This document shows positions 37,536-46,485 of a stretch of DNA of 64,000 bases, piece after piece. The notes under the pieces were generated by a model. It did no database searches and had not been told where the DNA came from. It saw only the letters and a list, made by a program, of their open reading frames with translations. The position numbers were made by a program, and so were the translations under genes. Source of the DNA: Mesorhizobium opportunistum WSM2075 (GTDB lineage Bacteria > Pseudomonadota > Alphaproteobacteria > Rhizobiales > Rhizobiaceae); contig NC_015675.1 in the NCBI RefSeq assembly GCF_000176035.2, positions 5,708,001 to 5,772,000 of the forward strand, in the 5' to 3' direction. Position 1 is the stretch's first letter; the number at the start of each line of letters is the position of its first letter.

Positions 37536-38096
37536 ATGAACTCTTGGCTTTCAAGACTGGGGCATACGCGACCGGGGCTTTCGAGCACCTCGGTCAAGGC
37601 CATGCTTGTCGCTGCCCTGTCGGCGGCCGGTCTGTTCGTCACCGGTCAGGCCAATGCCGCCCAGCCGAGCGGCACGGTGCGCTCGACGCATGGCGCCTGG
37701 TCGATCATCTGCGACACGCCGGCCGGCGCCACCTCGGAACAATGCGTGATGATGCAAAACGTCGTCGCCGAGGATCGTCCGGAAATGGGCCTGTCGGTCG
37801 TCGTGTTGCGCACCGCCGACAACAAAGCCGAGATCCTGCGCGTGCTGGCGCCGCTTGGCGTGCTTTTGCCGAACGGGCTCGGCCTCAATGTCGACGGCAA
37901 GGATATCGGGCGCGCCTATTTCGTGCGCTGTTTCCAGGACGGATGCTATGCCGAGGTCATCCTCGAAAAGCCGCTGCTCGATACGCTGAAGACCGGCACC
38001 TCGGCGACGTTCATTGTCTTCCAGACGCCTGAGGAAGGCATCGGCATCCCGGTAGACCTCAAGGGTTTCGCCGACGGTTTTGCCGCGCTGCCCTGA
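37536..38096 (+). CDS. Invasion-associated locus B (IalB) family protein
   Basis: A 186-residue periplasmic protein with signal peptide (SVKAMLVAALSAAGLFVTGQANA). The mature part has the IalB fold features: HGAWSIICDTPAGATSEQCVMMQNVV, LVNGLGLNVDGKDIGRAYFVRC-like region (LPNGLGLNVDG...FVRCFQDGCYAEV) with four Cys likely forming two disulfides, and FIVFQTPEEGIGIPVDLKGF. In Bartonella IalB affects erythrocyte invasion; in free-living rhizobia its function is unknown. ATG 37536 has GGAG five bases upstream and is preferred over GTG 37515. Confidence 0.88.
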   Translation: MNSWLSRLGHTRPGLSSTSVKAMLVAALSAAGLFVTGQANAAQPSGTVRSTHGAWSIICDTPAGATSEQCVMMQNVVAEDRPEMGLSVVVLRTADNKAEILRVLAPLGVLLPNGLGLNVDGKDIGRAYFVRCFQDGCYAEVILEKPLLDTLKTGTSATFIVFQTPEEGIGIPVDLKGFADGFAALP

Positions 38097-38271
38097 TCCC
38101 GGTCCCTTGCACAGAACCGTGAGTGTGACGCGGTTTTCATGACCAGAAAGCGGCGCCCGCATCGAGCGGACGCTGTCATTCGGCGACGTGGATCTCCATT
38201 GTCGATTGTCTCGGCGCAGCTTCACGCCTACATCGGGGGAAAGCAGCAATCTTCCCACGAATGGACGCGCC

Positions 38272-39684
38272 ATGAACAGCCTGATCGGCCAATTCGACAT
38301 TTCAGACGATCGCATCAAGCAGATCGTCGCCGAGACCATCAACGGCGCCGATGACGGCGAACTGTTCCTCGAATACAGCGAGAGCGAAGCGCTGATGTTC
38401 GACAATGGCCGGCTGAAAACGGCCAATTTCAACACCGACCAGGGCTTTGGCCTGCGCGCGGTCGCGGGTGAAGCCAGCGGCTATGCCCATTCGAGCGACC
38501 TATCCGAGGCCTCGCTGCTGCGTGCGGCGGATGCCGTCTCGACCGTCAAGGGCGGCTATTCCGGCACGCTTGCCGCCGCACCCGCCCGCACCAACCGCCA
38601 TCTTTATGGCGAGGAGAACCCGATCCCCTCGCCTTCCTTCGAGGCCAAGGCAAAGCTGCTGCAGGAAATCGACGCCTGGCTGCGGGCCGAGGATCCCCGC
38701 GTGCGCCAGGTGACCGCCTCGCTCGCCGCCTCCTGGCAGCATGTCGAGATCGTGCGCGCCGACGGCCAGATGGTGCGCGACATCCGGCCGCTGGTCCGCA
38801 TCAACGTCTCGGTCGTGGTCGGCGATGGCGACCGCCAGGAGAGTGGCTCCTACGGCATGGGCGGGCGCAAGGCGTTCGGCGAATTCCTGATCGAGGACAG
38901 CTGGAAACACGCTGCAAAAGAGGCGCTGAGGCAAGCGCTGGTCAACCTCGAGGCGATCCCCGCCCCGGCCGGCACCTTCGACATCGTGCTCTCCAGCGGC
39001 TGGCCGGGTGTCATGCTGCACGAAGCCGTCGGCCACGGCCTGGAAGGCGACTTCAACCGCAAGAAGACCTCGGCCTTCGCCGGACTGATGGGCCAGCAGG
39101 TCGCCGCCAAGGGCGTCACCGTCGTCGATGACGGCACGATCCCCGAACGCCGCGGCTCGCTCACCGTCGACGACGAAGGCACGCCTTCGGCCCGCAACGT
39201 GCTGATCGAGGACGGCAGACTGGTCGGCTACATGCAGGATCGCCAGAACGCCCGGCTGATGGGCATGAAGGCAACCGGCAACGGCCGGCGCGAAGGCTAC
39301 GCGCACCAGCCGATGCCGCGCATGACCAACACCTACATGACCGCGGGCGACATGGAGCCCGACGAGATCATCGCCTCGGTCAAGAACGGCATCTACGCCG
39401 TCTCGTTCGGCGGCGGCCAGGTCGACATCACGTCCGGGAAATTCGTGTTCGGCTGCACCGAGGCCTACCTGATCGAGAACGGCAAGGTGACGCAGCCGAT
39501 CAAGGGGGCGATGCTGATCGGCAACGGGCCCGACGCCATGCACCGCGTCTCGATGGTGGGCAACGACATGAAGCTCGACAATGGCATCGGCATGTGCGGC
39601 AAGGCCGGACAAGGCGTGCCGGTCGGCGTCGGCCAGCCGCATCTCAGGATGAACCAGATGACGGTCGGCGGCACCCGGGTTTGA
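38272..39684 (+). CDS. tldD: Metalloprotease TldD
   Basis: A 470-residue member of the TldD/PmbA family, which in E. coli forms a TldD-TldE protease acting on short unfolded peptides such as microcin B17 precursor and CcdA. The metal site HEAVGHGLEGD is near residue 248; GVTVVDDGTIPERRGSLTVDDEGTP and the C-terminal GMCGKAGQGVPVGVGQPHLRM are typical. No tldE partner is in the window. ATG 38272 is chosen from the usual MNSLIGQFDISDDR-like start; 175 bases separate it from the IalB gene. Confidence 0.95.
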   Translation: MNSLIGQFDISDDRIKQIVAETINGADDGELFLEYSESEALMFDNGRLKTANFNTDQGFGLRAVAGEASGYAHSSDLSEASLLRAADAVSTVKGGYSGTLAAAPARTNRHLYGEENPIPSPSFEAKAKLLQEIDAWLRAEDPRVRQVTASLAASWQHVEIVRADGQMVRDIRPLVRINVSVVVGDGDRQESGSYGMGGRKAFGEFLIEDSWKHAAKEALRQALVNLEAIPAPAGTFDIVLSSGWPGVMLHEAVGHGLEGDFNRKKTSAFAGLMGQQVAAKGVTVVDDGTIPERRGSLTVDDEGTPSARNVLIEDGRLVGYMQDRQNARLMGMKATGNGRREGYAHQPMPRMTNTYMTAGDMEPDEIIASVKNGIYAVSFGGGQVDITSGKFVFGCTEAYLIENGKVTQPIKGAMLIGNGPDAMHRVSMVGNDMKLDNGIGMCGKAGQGVPVGVGQPHLRMNQMTVGGTRV

Positions 39685-39760
39685 GGGCGGGCGCCGTTTC
39701 ACGATCCCGATGGGCTTTCAGGCTTGAATTCGGTTCGGCTGCGGTCTATCTTACCTTCGT

Positions 39761-39773
39761 CTTACAAAGTAAG
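39761..39773 (+). promoter_or_regulatory. Probable operator of the AbrB/VapC pair
   Basis: A perfect palindrome CTTAC-AAA-GTAAG lies five bases upstream of the antitoxin ATG, overlapping the expected ribosome binding site. AbrB-type antitoxins bind such sites to repress their own operon. Binding is inferred. Confidence 0.45.
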
Positions 39774-39778
39774 CCACA

Positions 39779-40054
39779 ATGGCCGCTTCCGAAAAACTCA
39801 CAACGACCGTCTCGACCAAGGGACAAGTCATCCTGCCCAGTGCAATCCGGAAGCGGAGGGATTGGGGTGCCGGAACGCGCCTGCAGGTCGAGGACACACC
39901 GGAGGGTGTCCTTTTGAAGCCTGCGCCAGCTTTTGCCGAGACGCGCCCAGAAGACGTGTTTGGTTCCCTGCCCCACAGCGGCAAACCGAAGACGCTGGAA
40001 GAAATGGACGCGGGCGTGCTTGCCGAGGCGCGGCGACGCCATGCTCGCGATTGA
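39779..40054 (+). CDS. AbrB-type antitoxin (VapB-like)
   Basis: A 91-residue protein with an N-terminal swapped-hairpin AbrB/SpoVT domain (KLTTTVSTKGQVILPSAIRKRRDWGAGTRLQVEDTPEGVLLKP). The C-terminal part (EDVFGSLPHSGKPKTLEEMDAGVLAEARRRHARD) is the toxin-binding region of VapB antitoxins. It overlaps the PIN-domain toxin gene by 14 bases, which supports a toxin-antitoxin pair. ATG 39779 is close to a palindrome likely used for autoregulation. Confidence 0.92.
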   Translation: MAASEKLTTTVSTKGQVILPSAIRKRRDWGAGTRLQVEDTPEGVLLKPAPAFAETRPEDVFGSLPHSGKPKTLEEMDAGVLAEARRRHARD

Positions 40055-40430
40055 TACCAATGTCATCGTTCGTTACCTGACGAGCGACCATCCGCAGCAA
40101 TCGCCGCGCGCCCGAGAGCTGATCGACGGTCAGTCGGTCTTTGTCACCATCACGGTGATCCTGGAAGTCGAATGGGTGCTGCGCAGTGCCTATGGTTTCG
40201 GACAGGCCGAAGTCGTGCGGGCTCTGCGGGCGTTCGGAGGGCTCCCAACTATCGAGATGGAGGATGCCATGACCGTCTCATCCGCCCTCGATCTGGCCGA
40301 GACGGGGATGGATTTCGCGGACGCACTGCATCTCGGCAAGTCGGCGCATTGCTCGGGATTTGCCACCTTCGACCGCAAACTCGTCAAGTCTGCTCGGGCT
40401 GCAGGGCATGGCGGCGTGCAAGAGGCATAG
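40041..40430 (+). CDS. PIN-domain toxin (VapC-like)
   Basis: A 129-residue PIN-domain ribonuclease. Acidic active-site residues: Asp5 in MLAIDTNVIVRYL, Glu in ILEVEWVLRSAYGF, Asp in GMDFADALHL and Asp in FATFDRKLV. VapC toxins cut initiator tRNA or rRNA. ATG 40041 gives the canonical start. The gene overlaps the antitoxin by 14 bases. It is on the chromosome next to tldD, which is interesting since TldD acts on some antitoxins. Confidence 0.92.
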   Translation: MLAIDTNVIVRYLTSDHPQQSPRARELIDGQSVFVTITVILEVEWVLRSAYGFGQAEVVRALRAFGGLPTIEMEDAMTVSSALDLAETGMDFADALHLGKSAHCSGFATFDRKLVKSARAAGHGGVQEA

Positions 40431-40525
40431 CGGGCTCCGAACACAATCGTGTTAGCAAATTATTAATTGTTCAATTGCCTTGGCCGGCGTTTCCGCATTA
40501 ACTCGTCGCCAATCTTCTCGTTGCG

Positions 40526-41218
40526 GTGGTGTTGGCAGTGCTGCGTTCCCCTGGCATCCTGACCTCTTCCTTCCTTCTGGGCCTTGCTTCGTTGATCGGT
40601 GCGACATCGCTATCTGTCGACCCCTCCGCGGCGCAGTCGACATTGTTCAAGCGGCCGTCGGTTCCGGCCACGAAGGCGCAGCCGATCGCGATCGACCTGC
40701 GCTCCGCCGCCGTTGGAGGACGCACCAGCGTTCCCTACGGCTGGGTCGATTTCTGCCATCGCAGGCCGAAAGAATGCAAGGTGCCCGCCCTGCCGGCCAC
40801 GAGCGTCAAGCTGACCGCGCAGAACCTGCGTATCCTCAAGCGGATAAACCAAAAGGCGAACCGCGCCATCAAGCCGGTCAGCAACTACGAACACTGGGGC
40901 ACGATGATGGACCACTGGGATTATCCGGTGGACGGCAAGGGCGACTGCAAGATCTACGCCCACTACAAGCGCAAGCTTCTCATGGAAGCGGGATTTCCCC
41001 GGCAGGCGCTGCTGATGACGGTGGTGCGCGACCTGAACAATGAAGGCCACACTATCCTGACGGTGAAGACCGACAGGGGCGATCTCGTCCTGGACAACCT
41101 GGCCGATCAAATCCGGCCCTGGAACGCGACCGGCTATTATTTCCTGAAACGCCAGTCGCAGCAGAACCCGAACATCTGGATGTCGATCAACCAGCGCGGC
41201 GGCACTCCGAAAACCTGA
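40526..41218 (+). CDS. Transglutaminase-like cysteine peptidase (BTLCP)
   Basis: A 230-residue exported protein of the bacterial transglutaminase-like cysteine proteinase family. The signal peptide region is GILTSSFLLGLASLIGATSLSVDPSAAQ. The catalytic triad is visible: Cys in GKGDCKIYAHYKRKLL, His in EGHTILTVKTDRGDLV and Asp in LVLDNLADQI. Relatives such as LapG cleave surface adhesins under control of cyclic-di-GMP, but this group is separate and its substrate unknown. The start is one of several clustered GTG codons (40526, 40529) and is uncertain. Confidence 0.85.
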   Translation: MVLAVLRSPGILTSSFLLGLASLIGATSLSVDPSAAQSTLFKRPSVPATKAQPIAIDLRSAAVGGRTSVPYGWVDFCHRRPKECKVPALPATSVKLTAQNLRILKRINQKANRAIKPVSNYEHWGTMMDHWDYPVDGKGDCKIYAHYKRKLLMEAGFPRQALLMTVVRDLNNEGHTILTVKTDRGDLVLDNLADQIRPWNATGYYFLKRQSQQNPNIWMSINQRGGTPKT

Positions 41219-41291
41219 CGTGTCGCCAGGCTCTCAGACCGAGCAGCCGAACTATGCGCCTTTTCCTGGAAATGCTTCCGCTGCGACCGGC

Positions 41292-43997
41292 CTACTGGTT
41301 GCAGGACGGCTCGCCCTCTTGCCCGCAAGATAGCTTCTTCTTGGACTCCTGCGGCTGCGGCAGGCGCTGCTCCTGCATCTGAGGTTTCGGCTGCTCTCGG
41401 AATTCCGGCCTCGGTTCCTGTCTTTGCGGCCGCAGCACCTGCTCGTTCGGCCTTTCCTGCATCAACCGGCGCTGCGCGTTCTCGTCCGGCCTGTTGACCT
41501 TGAAGTTGCGCTGGACGTCGACCTCGCCACCGGCGGACCCTTCTTCGTTCTGCAGCCTGCGGAACTTCCTGCCCCTGTCGCTCCTGTTGGCCAAACCTTG
41601 ATCGCCCGGTTCGACGATGGACTGGCCGGGAGACAGATCCCTGCGCATCAGCTTCCTCGGCCTGCCGTTGTTCCGCTCGGAGAACACGTCCGGATTGTTG
41701 TTCCTGAACCGCTCCTCAACGCGCGGCCGGTTCTCGGCCGGCATACCGTTGACGGTCGGCAGTTTGCGGAATTTCCTGCCCTTTTTGGTTGCGCTCGAGC
41801 CCTGATCACCCGATTCGAAAACAGAGCGGCCGGCGGACAGGTCCTTGCGCCTCAGCTTCTTCGGCCTGCCGCTGCTCTCATCGGAGAAGGCGTTCGGATT
41901 GTTCTTCCGGAACTTCTCCCGCGCGCTCGGCTGGTTCTCGTCCGGCATGCCATTGACGGTCGGCAGCTTGCGGAGCTTGCGATTCTTGCCCTGGGCATTG
42001 CCGGCTCTGGTCTGCTCATTGCCCTGGCCGGTAGCGGCGGCGCCGGCGTTTCCAGTGGCCTGCTGGCTGTTGTTGCCACCCGCCGCGCCCCGCCCGCTCA
42101 AACGCTTCCCTGACTTGTCGCCAGGCAGGTTCTGGTCGCCAGGCAAGTTCTGGTCACTAGGCAAGTTCCGACCGTCGAGCGCCGGCTTGCCGTTGACGAG
42201 CGGCAGCCTTTTGCCGTTCGCACCAGGCAGGGCATGGTCGCGCGAAAGCTTGCCGGTCGAGGATCGGGTATCCGACTGCGGAATAGCAGTGCCGGACTGC
42301 TGGCCCTCAATGACGCGCTGCCCGGGCTTCAGCGGCAAGCCGGCCTGTTTCTGGCTGCCCTGTTTCCGGTCGCCCAGTTGCTGATTGGTGATCTGACTGG
42401 ACATGGCCGCCTTCTTCTGCAGCGGCGGCGGCAACGCGACCCTGGCCGCCAGCGCATCCGCGCGGGCACCAACGGCGCCTCCGGTCGTCTGCCGGCCCGT
42501 GGTGCGGCCACCCTGAACACCGGCGCTTGGCTGCGCGGCCTGATCGATGGTCTCGTTTTTGATCGTCGTGTTGATATTGTTGATGACGGTCGTGTTGTGG
42601 ATGTTGTTGAAGATGATGTCGTTCGGCGGCGGCACGATGTGGCGCGGCGGGTTGATGAACACGGGTATCGGCACGAATAAGGGCGTCGGCAGGACGAAGA
42701 CGTCGACCGGCGGCGGCGGTGGCTCGAGCACGACGAAATCCGGCGGCGGCGGCGGCAGGAAGATCACCGTGATCGGCGGTGGCGGCGCGAAATCGAAATC
42801 GTCGAAAAAGATTACTGGACGGTCGACATAGATAATTTCCTCGGGCGGTGGTGGCGCCACGTCGTAGACGATGACGGTGAAGCTCTCCGGCGGTTCCAGC
42901 TCGGCGTCGAAATGCTCCAGCCGGCGGCGCGCGTCCCAGGCATGCGGGCCGCGCGCGTAGCGTTCCAGATAGGACCAGTAGGCTTCAGGCGTGTCCGTCA
43001 TCCAGGTCTCGCGCCAGGTGATCGCCTCACGCCGGGCCGCAATGATGGCGCGCACGCGCTTGGCCATCGGATCGTGCGGATAGGCGTCGAGGAAATCGTC
43101 GTAACCGCGCATCGTGTCGCGCTCGAGGGCGGCAACATAGGCGTCATGCGCGTCGAAATCGCGGATCGGCCTGGTTCGCGCCGCCCGGGTCTCCGCGGCC
43201 GAAACCTTGGGCGGAGGAGCATCCGCGCTGCGCTCGAAGAAAACGAAAGGCGCCGTGATCTTCGAAGCGCTCCATGGCAGTTCCCCGCCTTGCGTGACCT
43301 CGCTGACGCGCAGGCGCGTGCGGTCGAATACGTCCCGTAGCGACAGGCCGCCTTCGCGCATCATCTCGGCAAGCGCCTTGGCGTAGGCTCCGTAGGGCGC
43401 TTTGCCCTCCGGCGCGACAGTTCCCGGAGCGGCGTTGAACGCTATCAGCATGTTCGGATCGGGATCGACCAAGGCAAGGCCACCGGCCAGCGGCTCCTTC
43501 CACTTTGGGAAGGGATTTGGCCGCGCCGCGTCGAGCACGACGATATTGACCTTGGTCGGCAACCCGGACAGCGGCCTGGTGATATCGGAAATCCGCATCG
43601 CCTGAAGCGGGATATCGTTTGGATTGGCGATCTGAGCATCGACCGGCAGGAAGTAGTTCTCACCCTCGAACTGCACGCCATGGCCTGCGAGATAGACGAA
43701 AACGACGGCGTCGGGACCGGCGGCGGACACCTTGCCCATGAAATCGCGAAACGCGCCGCGCAGCGAGTCCTGGTCCACGTCACGCGCGCCAACCACGTCG
43801 AACCCGGCGGCCTGCAATGTCTGCGCGATCAGGCCGGCGTCATTGGCGGCCGTCGCGAGCTCTCCGGCCTTGTAGGCGCCATTGCCGATGACGAAGGCCA
43901 GACGCTTTTCACCTTGCACCACCGCCCCGGTGGCGGCGGTGACCGCGAAAAAAAGGAGAACGAAGACGAGACCAACGAATTTGTGAAGCGTCCGCAT
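41292..43997 (-). CDS. Caspase-fold protein lacking the catalytic cysteine (pseudo-orthocaspase)
   Basis: A 901-residue exported protein. Residues 1-25 form a signal peptide or anchor, and 31-255 a peptidase C14 caspase domain (RLAFVIGNGAYKAGELATAANDA). His106 is kept (YLAGHGVQFEGENYFLPVD), but the usual DACRNNP block reads DAARPNP, with Ala158 in place of the catalytic Cys, so proteolysis is unlikely. A helical region follows (about 285-370), then polyproline runs (about 375-470), an Asn/Thr-rich stretch (NNIHNTTVINNINTTI), a Gln/Gly-rich part, and two tandem copies of a 68-residue basic repeat (KLPTVNGMP...) near the C-terminus. ATG 43997 is preferred over TTG 44009. The role may be scaffolding. 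Confidence 0.85.
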   Translation of the reverse strand: MRTLHKFVGLVFVLLFFAVTAATGAVVQGEKRLAFVIGNGAYKAGELATAANDAGLIAQTLQAAGFDVVGARDVDQDSLRGAFRDFMGKVSAAGPDAVVFVYLAGHGVQFEGENYFLPVDAQIANPNDIPLQAMRISDITRPLSGLPTKVNIVVLDAARPNPFPKWKEPLAGGLALVDPDPNMLIAFNAAPGTVAPEGKAPYGAYAKALAEMMREGGLSLRDVFDRTRLRVSEVTQGGELPWSASKITAPFVFFERSADAPPPKVSAAETRAARTRPIRDFDAHDAYVAALERDTMRGYDDFLDAYPHDPMAKRVRAIIAARREAITWRETWMTDTPEAYWSYLERYARGPHAWDARRRLEHFDAELEPPESFTVIVYDVAPPPPEEIIYVDRPVIFFDDFDFAPPPPITVIFLPPPPPDFVVLEPPPPPVDVFVLPTPLFVPIPVFINPPRHIVPPPNDIIFNNIHNTTVINNINTTIKNETIDQAAQPSAGVQGGRTTGRQTTGGAVGARADALAARVALPPPLQKKAAMSSQITNQQLGDRKQGSQKQAGLPLKPGQRVIEGQQSGTAIPQSDTRSSTGKLSRDHALPGANGKRLPLVNGKPALDGRNLPSDQNLPGDQNLPGDKSGKRLSGRGAAGGNNSQQATGNAGAAATGQGNEQTRAGNAQGKNRKLRKLPTVNGMPDENQPSAREKFRKNNPNAFSDESSGRPKKLRRKDLSAGRSVFESGDQGSSATKKGRKFRKLPTVNGMPAENRPRVEERFRNNNPDVFSERNNGRPRKLMRRDLSPGQSIVEPGDQGLANRSDRGRKFRRLQNEEGSAGGEVDVQRNFKVNRPDENAQRRLMQERPNEQVLRPQRQEPRPEFREQPKPQMQEQRLPQPQESKKKLSCGQEGEPSCNQ
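41570..41990 (-). repeat. Tandem 204-base coding repeat in the caspase-fold gene
   Basis: Two imperfect copies with a period of 204 bases (68 codons), recognised by GACGGTCGGC at 41751 and 41955. Encoded units contain KLPTVNGMP, EKFRKNNPNAFS or ERFRNNNPDVFS, GRPKKLRRKDLS or GRPRKLMRRDLS, and GDQG, with a partial third start (RGRKFRRL). The repeats are in frame and diverged about a third, so they are old. Confidence 0.8.
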
Positions 43998-44166
43998 TGC
44001 AATCCGCAATCCGCTATCCGTCGTCCCTTCAGCCTAACAACGCCGGAAGGGTCGCAATGTTTCCCGAACCGGGCGAAAATAGAGAGACGCAACGCGGCGG
44101 CTTTGGGGCGCAATTTCGTCGAAAGAGCACAGGCTTCACAAATTTCCGCGAGCCAGCGACATCGGA

Positions 44167-45402
44167 CTACCGGCGTCGCCTCGGTTTCTCCAGCAAGGCG
44201 ACGGCCTCGACATGAGGCGACCACAGGAACTGGTCGATCGGCGTAACGCTCTTCAGGGTGTAGCCGCCATCGATGAGGATGCGCAGGTCCCGCGCCAGCG
44301 TCACCGGGTTGCAGGACACCGCGGCAACGTAGGCAACATCCGAGCGGGCGATCTGCTTCGACTGGTCCTCGGCACCAGCGCGCGGCGGATCGAACACCAA
44401 GCCGTCGAAGGCGTTCAGCTCCTTGAATGTCAGCGGCCGACGGAACAGGTCGCGGCGCTCGCCCGTCACCCGCTTCAGACTGGTCGCGAAACGCGATCCG
44501 CGGTCGAGCGCAGAAAGGGCCGCCGCATCGCCTTCCACGGCATGGACTTCCGACTTCGCGGCCAGCCTGAGCGCAAAGCTGCCGCAGCCGGCGAAAAGAT
44601 CGGCGACCTTCTTGGCACGCTTCAGATGGGCGCCGACAATATCGGCCATGGTCTGCTCGGCTGCCTCGGTCGCCTGCAGGAAGGCGCCGGGCGGCACGGC
44701 GACCGCGACGCTGCCGAACATGACCACTGGCTTCCTCGGTTCGATGATGATCTCGTCATCGATGGACAGTCTGGCAAAGCCTTGCGCCATGACGAAATTG
44801 GAGGCGATGCGGCGCTGGTTCTCGCCGAGCTTGCCGGATTCATGCGCGGCGACGTCGAGGCCGGAACCGGTCACGGTCACCGCCATCCGGAACGATTTCG
44901 TGGTGGCGCAGATCAAGTCCGCGAGCGCCTTAAGCCGGTCGAGCGCGGCGACGATCTCGGGCAGCGAAATCGGACATTCGGATATGGGGATGATTTCGGG
45001 CGACAGATGGCGATTGAAGCCGAGCAGCATGCCTGTCTCGGTGCGCCGGGCGGCAAGCACCACACGGCGGCGCGTGTGCGGCGCGCAGGCGACCAGTTCG
45101 CCGATGTCGCAATCGATGCCCTTCAGGGCGTGGACCATCTTGTCGCGTTTCCATTGGCGATAGGCTTCGGCCCGGAAATGCTGGAGGGCGCAGCCGCCGC
45201 ATTCGGTGAAATGGCGGCAGGCGGGATCGATGCGCAGCGGCGAGGCCTCCAGCACCGCCATCAGCATGGCGCGATCCCTTTCGCGCGCGGCGGTGACGGT
45301 TTCACCGGGCAGCGTGAAGGGAATGAACAGATCGCCGCTTTCGGTTTCGGCGATGCCGTCGCCCTGGGCGCCAAGCTTTTTGATGGTGAAGCGCGCGCTC
45401 AT
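44167..45402 (-). CDS. 23S rRNA/tRNA m5U methyltransferase (RlmD/TrmA family)
   Basis: A 411-residue uridine-5 methyltransferase. An N-terminal TRAM domain (TIKKLGAQGDGIAETESGDLFIPFTLPGETV) is followed by iron-sulfur cysteines (PACRHFTECGGCALQH and a Cys in SECPIS), the SAM motif DLFAGCGSFALRLA, DPPRAG and the catalytic Cys in VSCNPVTLARDL. E. coli RlmD modifies U1939 of 23S rRNA; which uridine is modified here is not known. It overlaps tlyA by four bases (ATGA). Confidence 0.94.
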   Translation of the reverse strand: MSARFTIKKLGAQGDGIAETESGDLFIPFTLPGETVTAARERDRAMLMAVLEASPLRIDPACRHFTECGGCALQHFRAEAYRQWKRDKMVHALKGIDCDIGELVACAPHTRRRVVLAARRTETGMLLGFNRHLSPEIIPISECPISLPEIVAALDRLKALADLICATTKSFRMAVTVTGSGLDVAAHESGKLGENQRRIASNFVMAQGFARLSIDDEIIIEPRKPVVMFGSVAVAVPPGAFLQATEAAEQTMADIVGAHLKRAKKVADLFAGCGSFALRLAAKSEVHAVEGDAAALSALDRGSRFATSLKRVTGERRDLFRRPLTFKELNAFDGLVFDPPRAGAEDQSKQIARSDVAYVAAVSCNPVTLARDLRILIDGGYTLKSVTPIDQFLWSPHVEAVALLEKPRRRR

Positions 45403-46163
45403 CTATCCTTGACCCCACCGAGCAGGAATTCGCGGTTGCCGTCGCCACCTTCGATCGGCGACAGATGCAGGCCGAGCGAGCGCCAGCCGGGAACGGCGTC
45501 GAGCCAATCCTGTAGCAGGCCGGCGACACGGGCAGCGTCGAAGGGATCTTTCAACAGGCCGCCCTTGCCGATCGCCTCGCGACCCGCCTCGAATTGCGGC
45601 TTGACCAGAAAGATCGCCCTGGCACCGGCCTTCGCAATGGCAAGCGCCGGCGGCAGCGCGAGTTTCAATGAGATGAAGCTGACATCGGAGACGATGAAAT
45701 CCGGAATCCTGCCGGCAAGATCGGCGATGGTGAGATCGCGGGCGTTCAGCCCCTCGACGACCGTGACGCGCGAATCTCCGGCAACATCTGGATGCGTCTG
45801 GCCGTGACCGACGTCGATCGCCGTGACATGGGATGCGCCGCGTTCGAGCAGCACCTGAGTGAAGCCGCCGGTCGAGGCGCCGACGTCCAGCGCCTCGCTT
45901 CCAGCGGGGTCGAGGCCGAAATGGTCAAGCCCGCCGAGCAACTTCAACGCCGCGCGCGACACATAGCCTTGCGCCGGATCATCGATGGTCACAAGACATT
46001 GCAGCGAAACGTTCTGACCGGGCTTGCGCGCGATAACACCGTCGACCGTTACCGTGCCGCGCTCGACCGCATCACGGGCACGCGAACGGCTGGCAAACAG
46101 CCCGCGCTGGACGAGCAGGTCGTCGAGCCGCTGGCGGGCGCTGGCTGGCAGAGGCGAATTCAT
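45399..46163 (-). CDS. TlyA-family rRNA 2'-O-methyltransferase (hemolysin A family)
   Basis: A 254-residue protein with an S4 RNA-binding domain (RLDDLLVQRGLFASRSRARDAVERGTVTVDG) and an FtsJ-like methyltransferase (EALDVGASTGGFTQVLLERGASHVTAIDVG). In Mycobacterium TlyA methylates both ribosomal subunits and confers capreomycin sensitivity. The hemolysin name is historical. ATG 46163 is the start; the next gene overlaps by four bases. In rhizobia it lies near dxs, as here. Confidence 0.94.
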   Translation of the reverse strand: MNSPLPASARQRLDDLLVQRGLFASRSRARDAVERGTVTVDGVIARKPGQNVSLQCLVTIDDPAQGYVSRAALKLLGGLDHFGLDPAGSEALDVGASTGGFTQVLLERGASHVTAIDVGHGQTHPDVAGDSRVTVVEGLNARDLTIADLAGRIPDFIVSDVSFISLKLALPPALAIAKAGARAIFLVKPQFEAGREAIGKGGLLKDPFDAARVAGLLQDWLDAVPGWRSLGLHLSPIEGGDGNREFLLGGVKDR

Positions 46164-46485
46164 TGGCCTTCATGGCGAAAGCCGGCGGTGATGGCAAGGA
46201 CATTGGGGTGGAACAGAGAACATCGTCGGACAGCGTGCGAAATCCAAGCGACCTGCTGCACTTTGAGGGGCGCGTCCCAAGAACACGATGACAGCGCGGG
46301 ACCGCACCCCATAAGCGAAACAACCGAGTTGAGGTTACCATGGGCATGAGCTTGTGGTTTAAGGTGGTTGAGACTTGCCTTGCCAGCACAAGGCGGCGAA
46401 GAGAGAATGTGCACTGTCACCGCAAATCCGTAATTCCAGTCACAGTACTTCTTGCCCCTATCGCGCGCACTTTTTTCTCCGCATA
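46164..46485. other. Gene-poor stretch upstream of tlyA
   Basis: About 320 bases without a convincing gene. A plus-strand frame of 67 codons at 46340-46543 has a good ribosome binding site (GAGG six bases before ATG) but its sequence is basic and unlike any known family, and it overlaps a better candidate on the other strand. Composition becomes AT-richer from about 46420. Confidence 0.4.
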
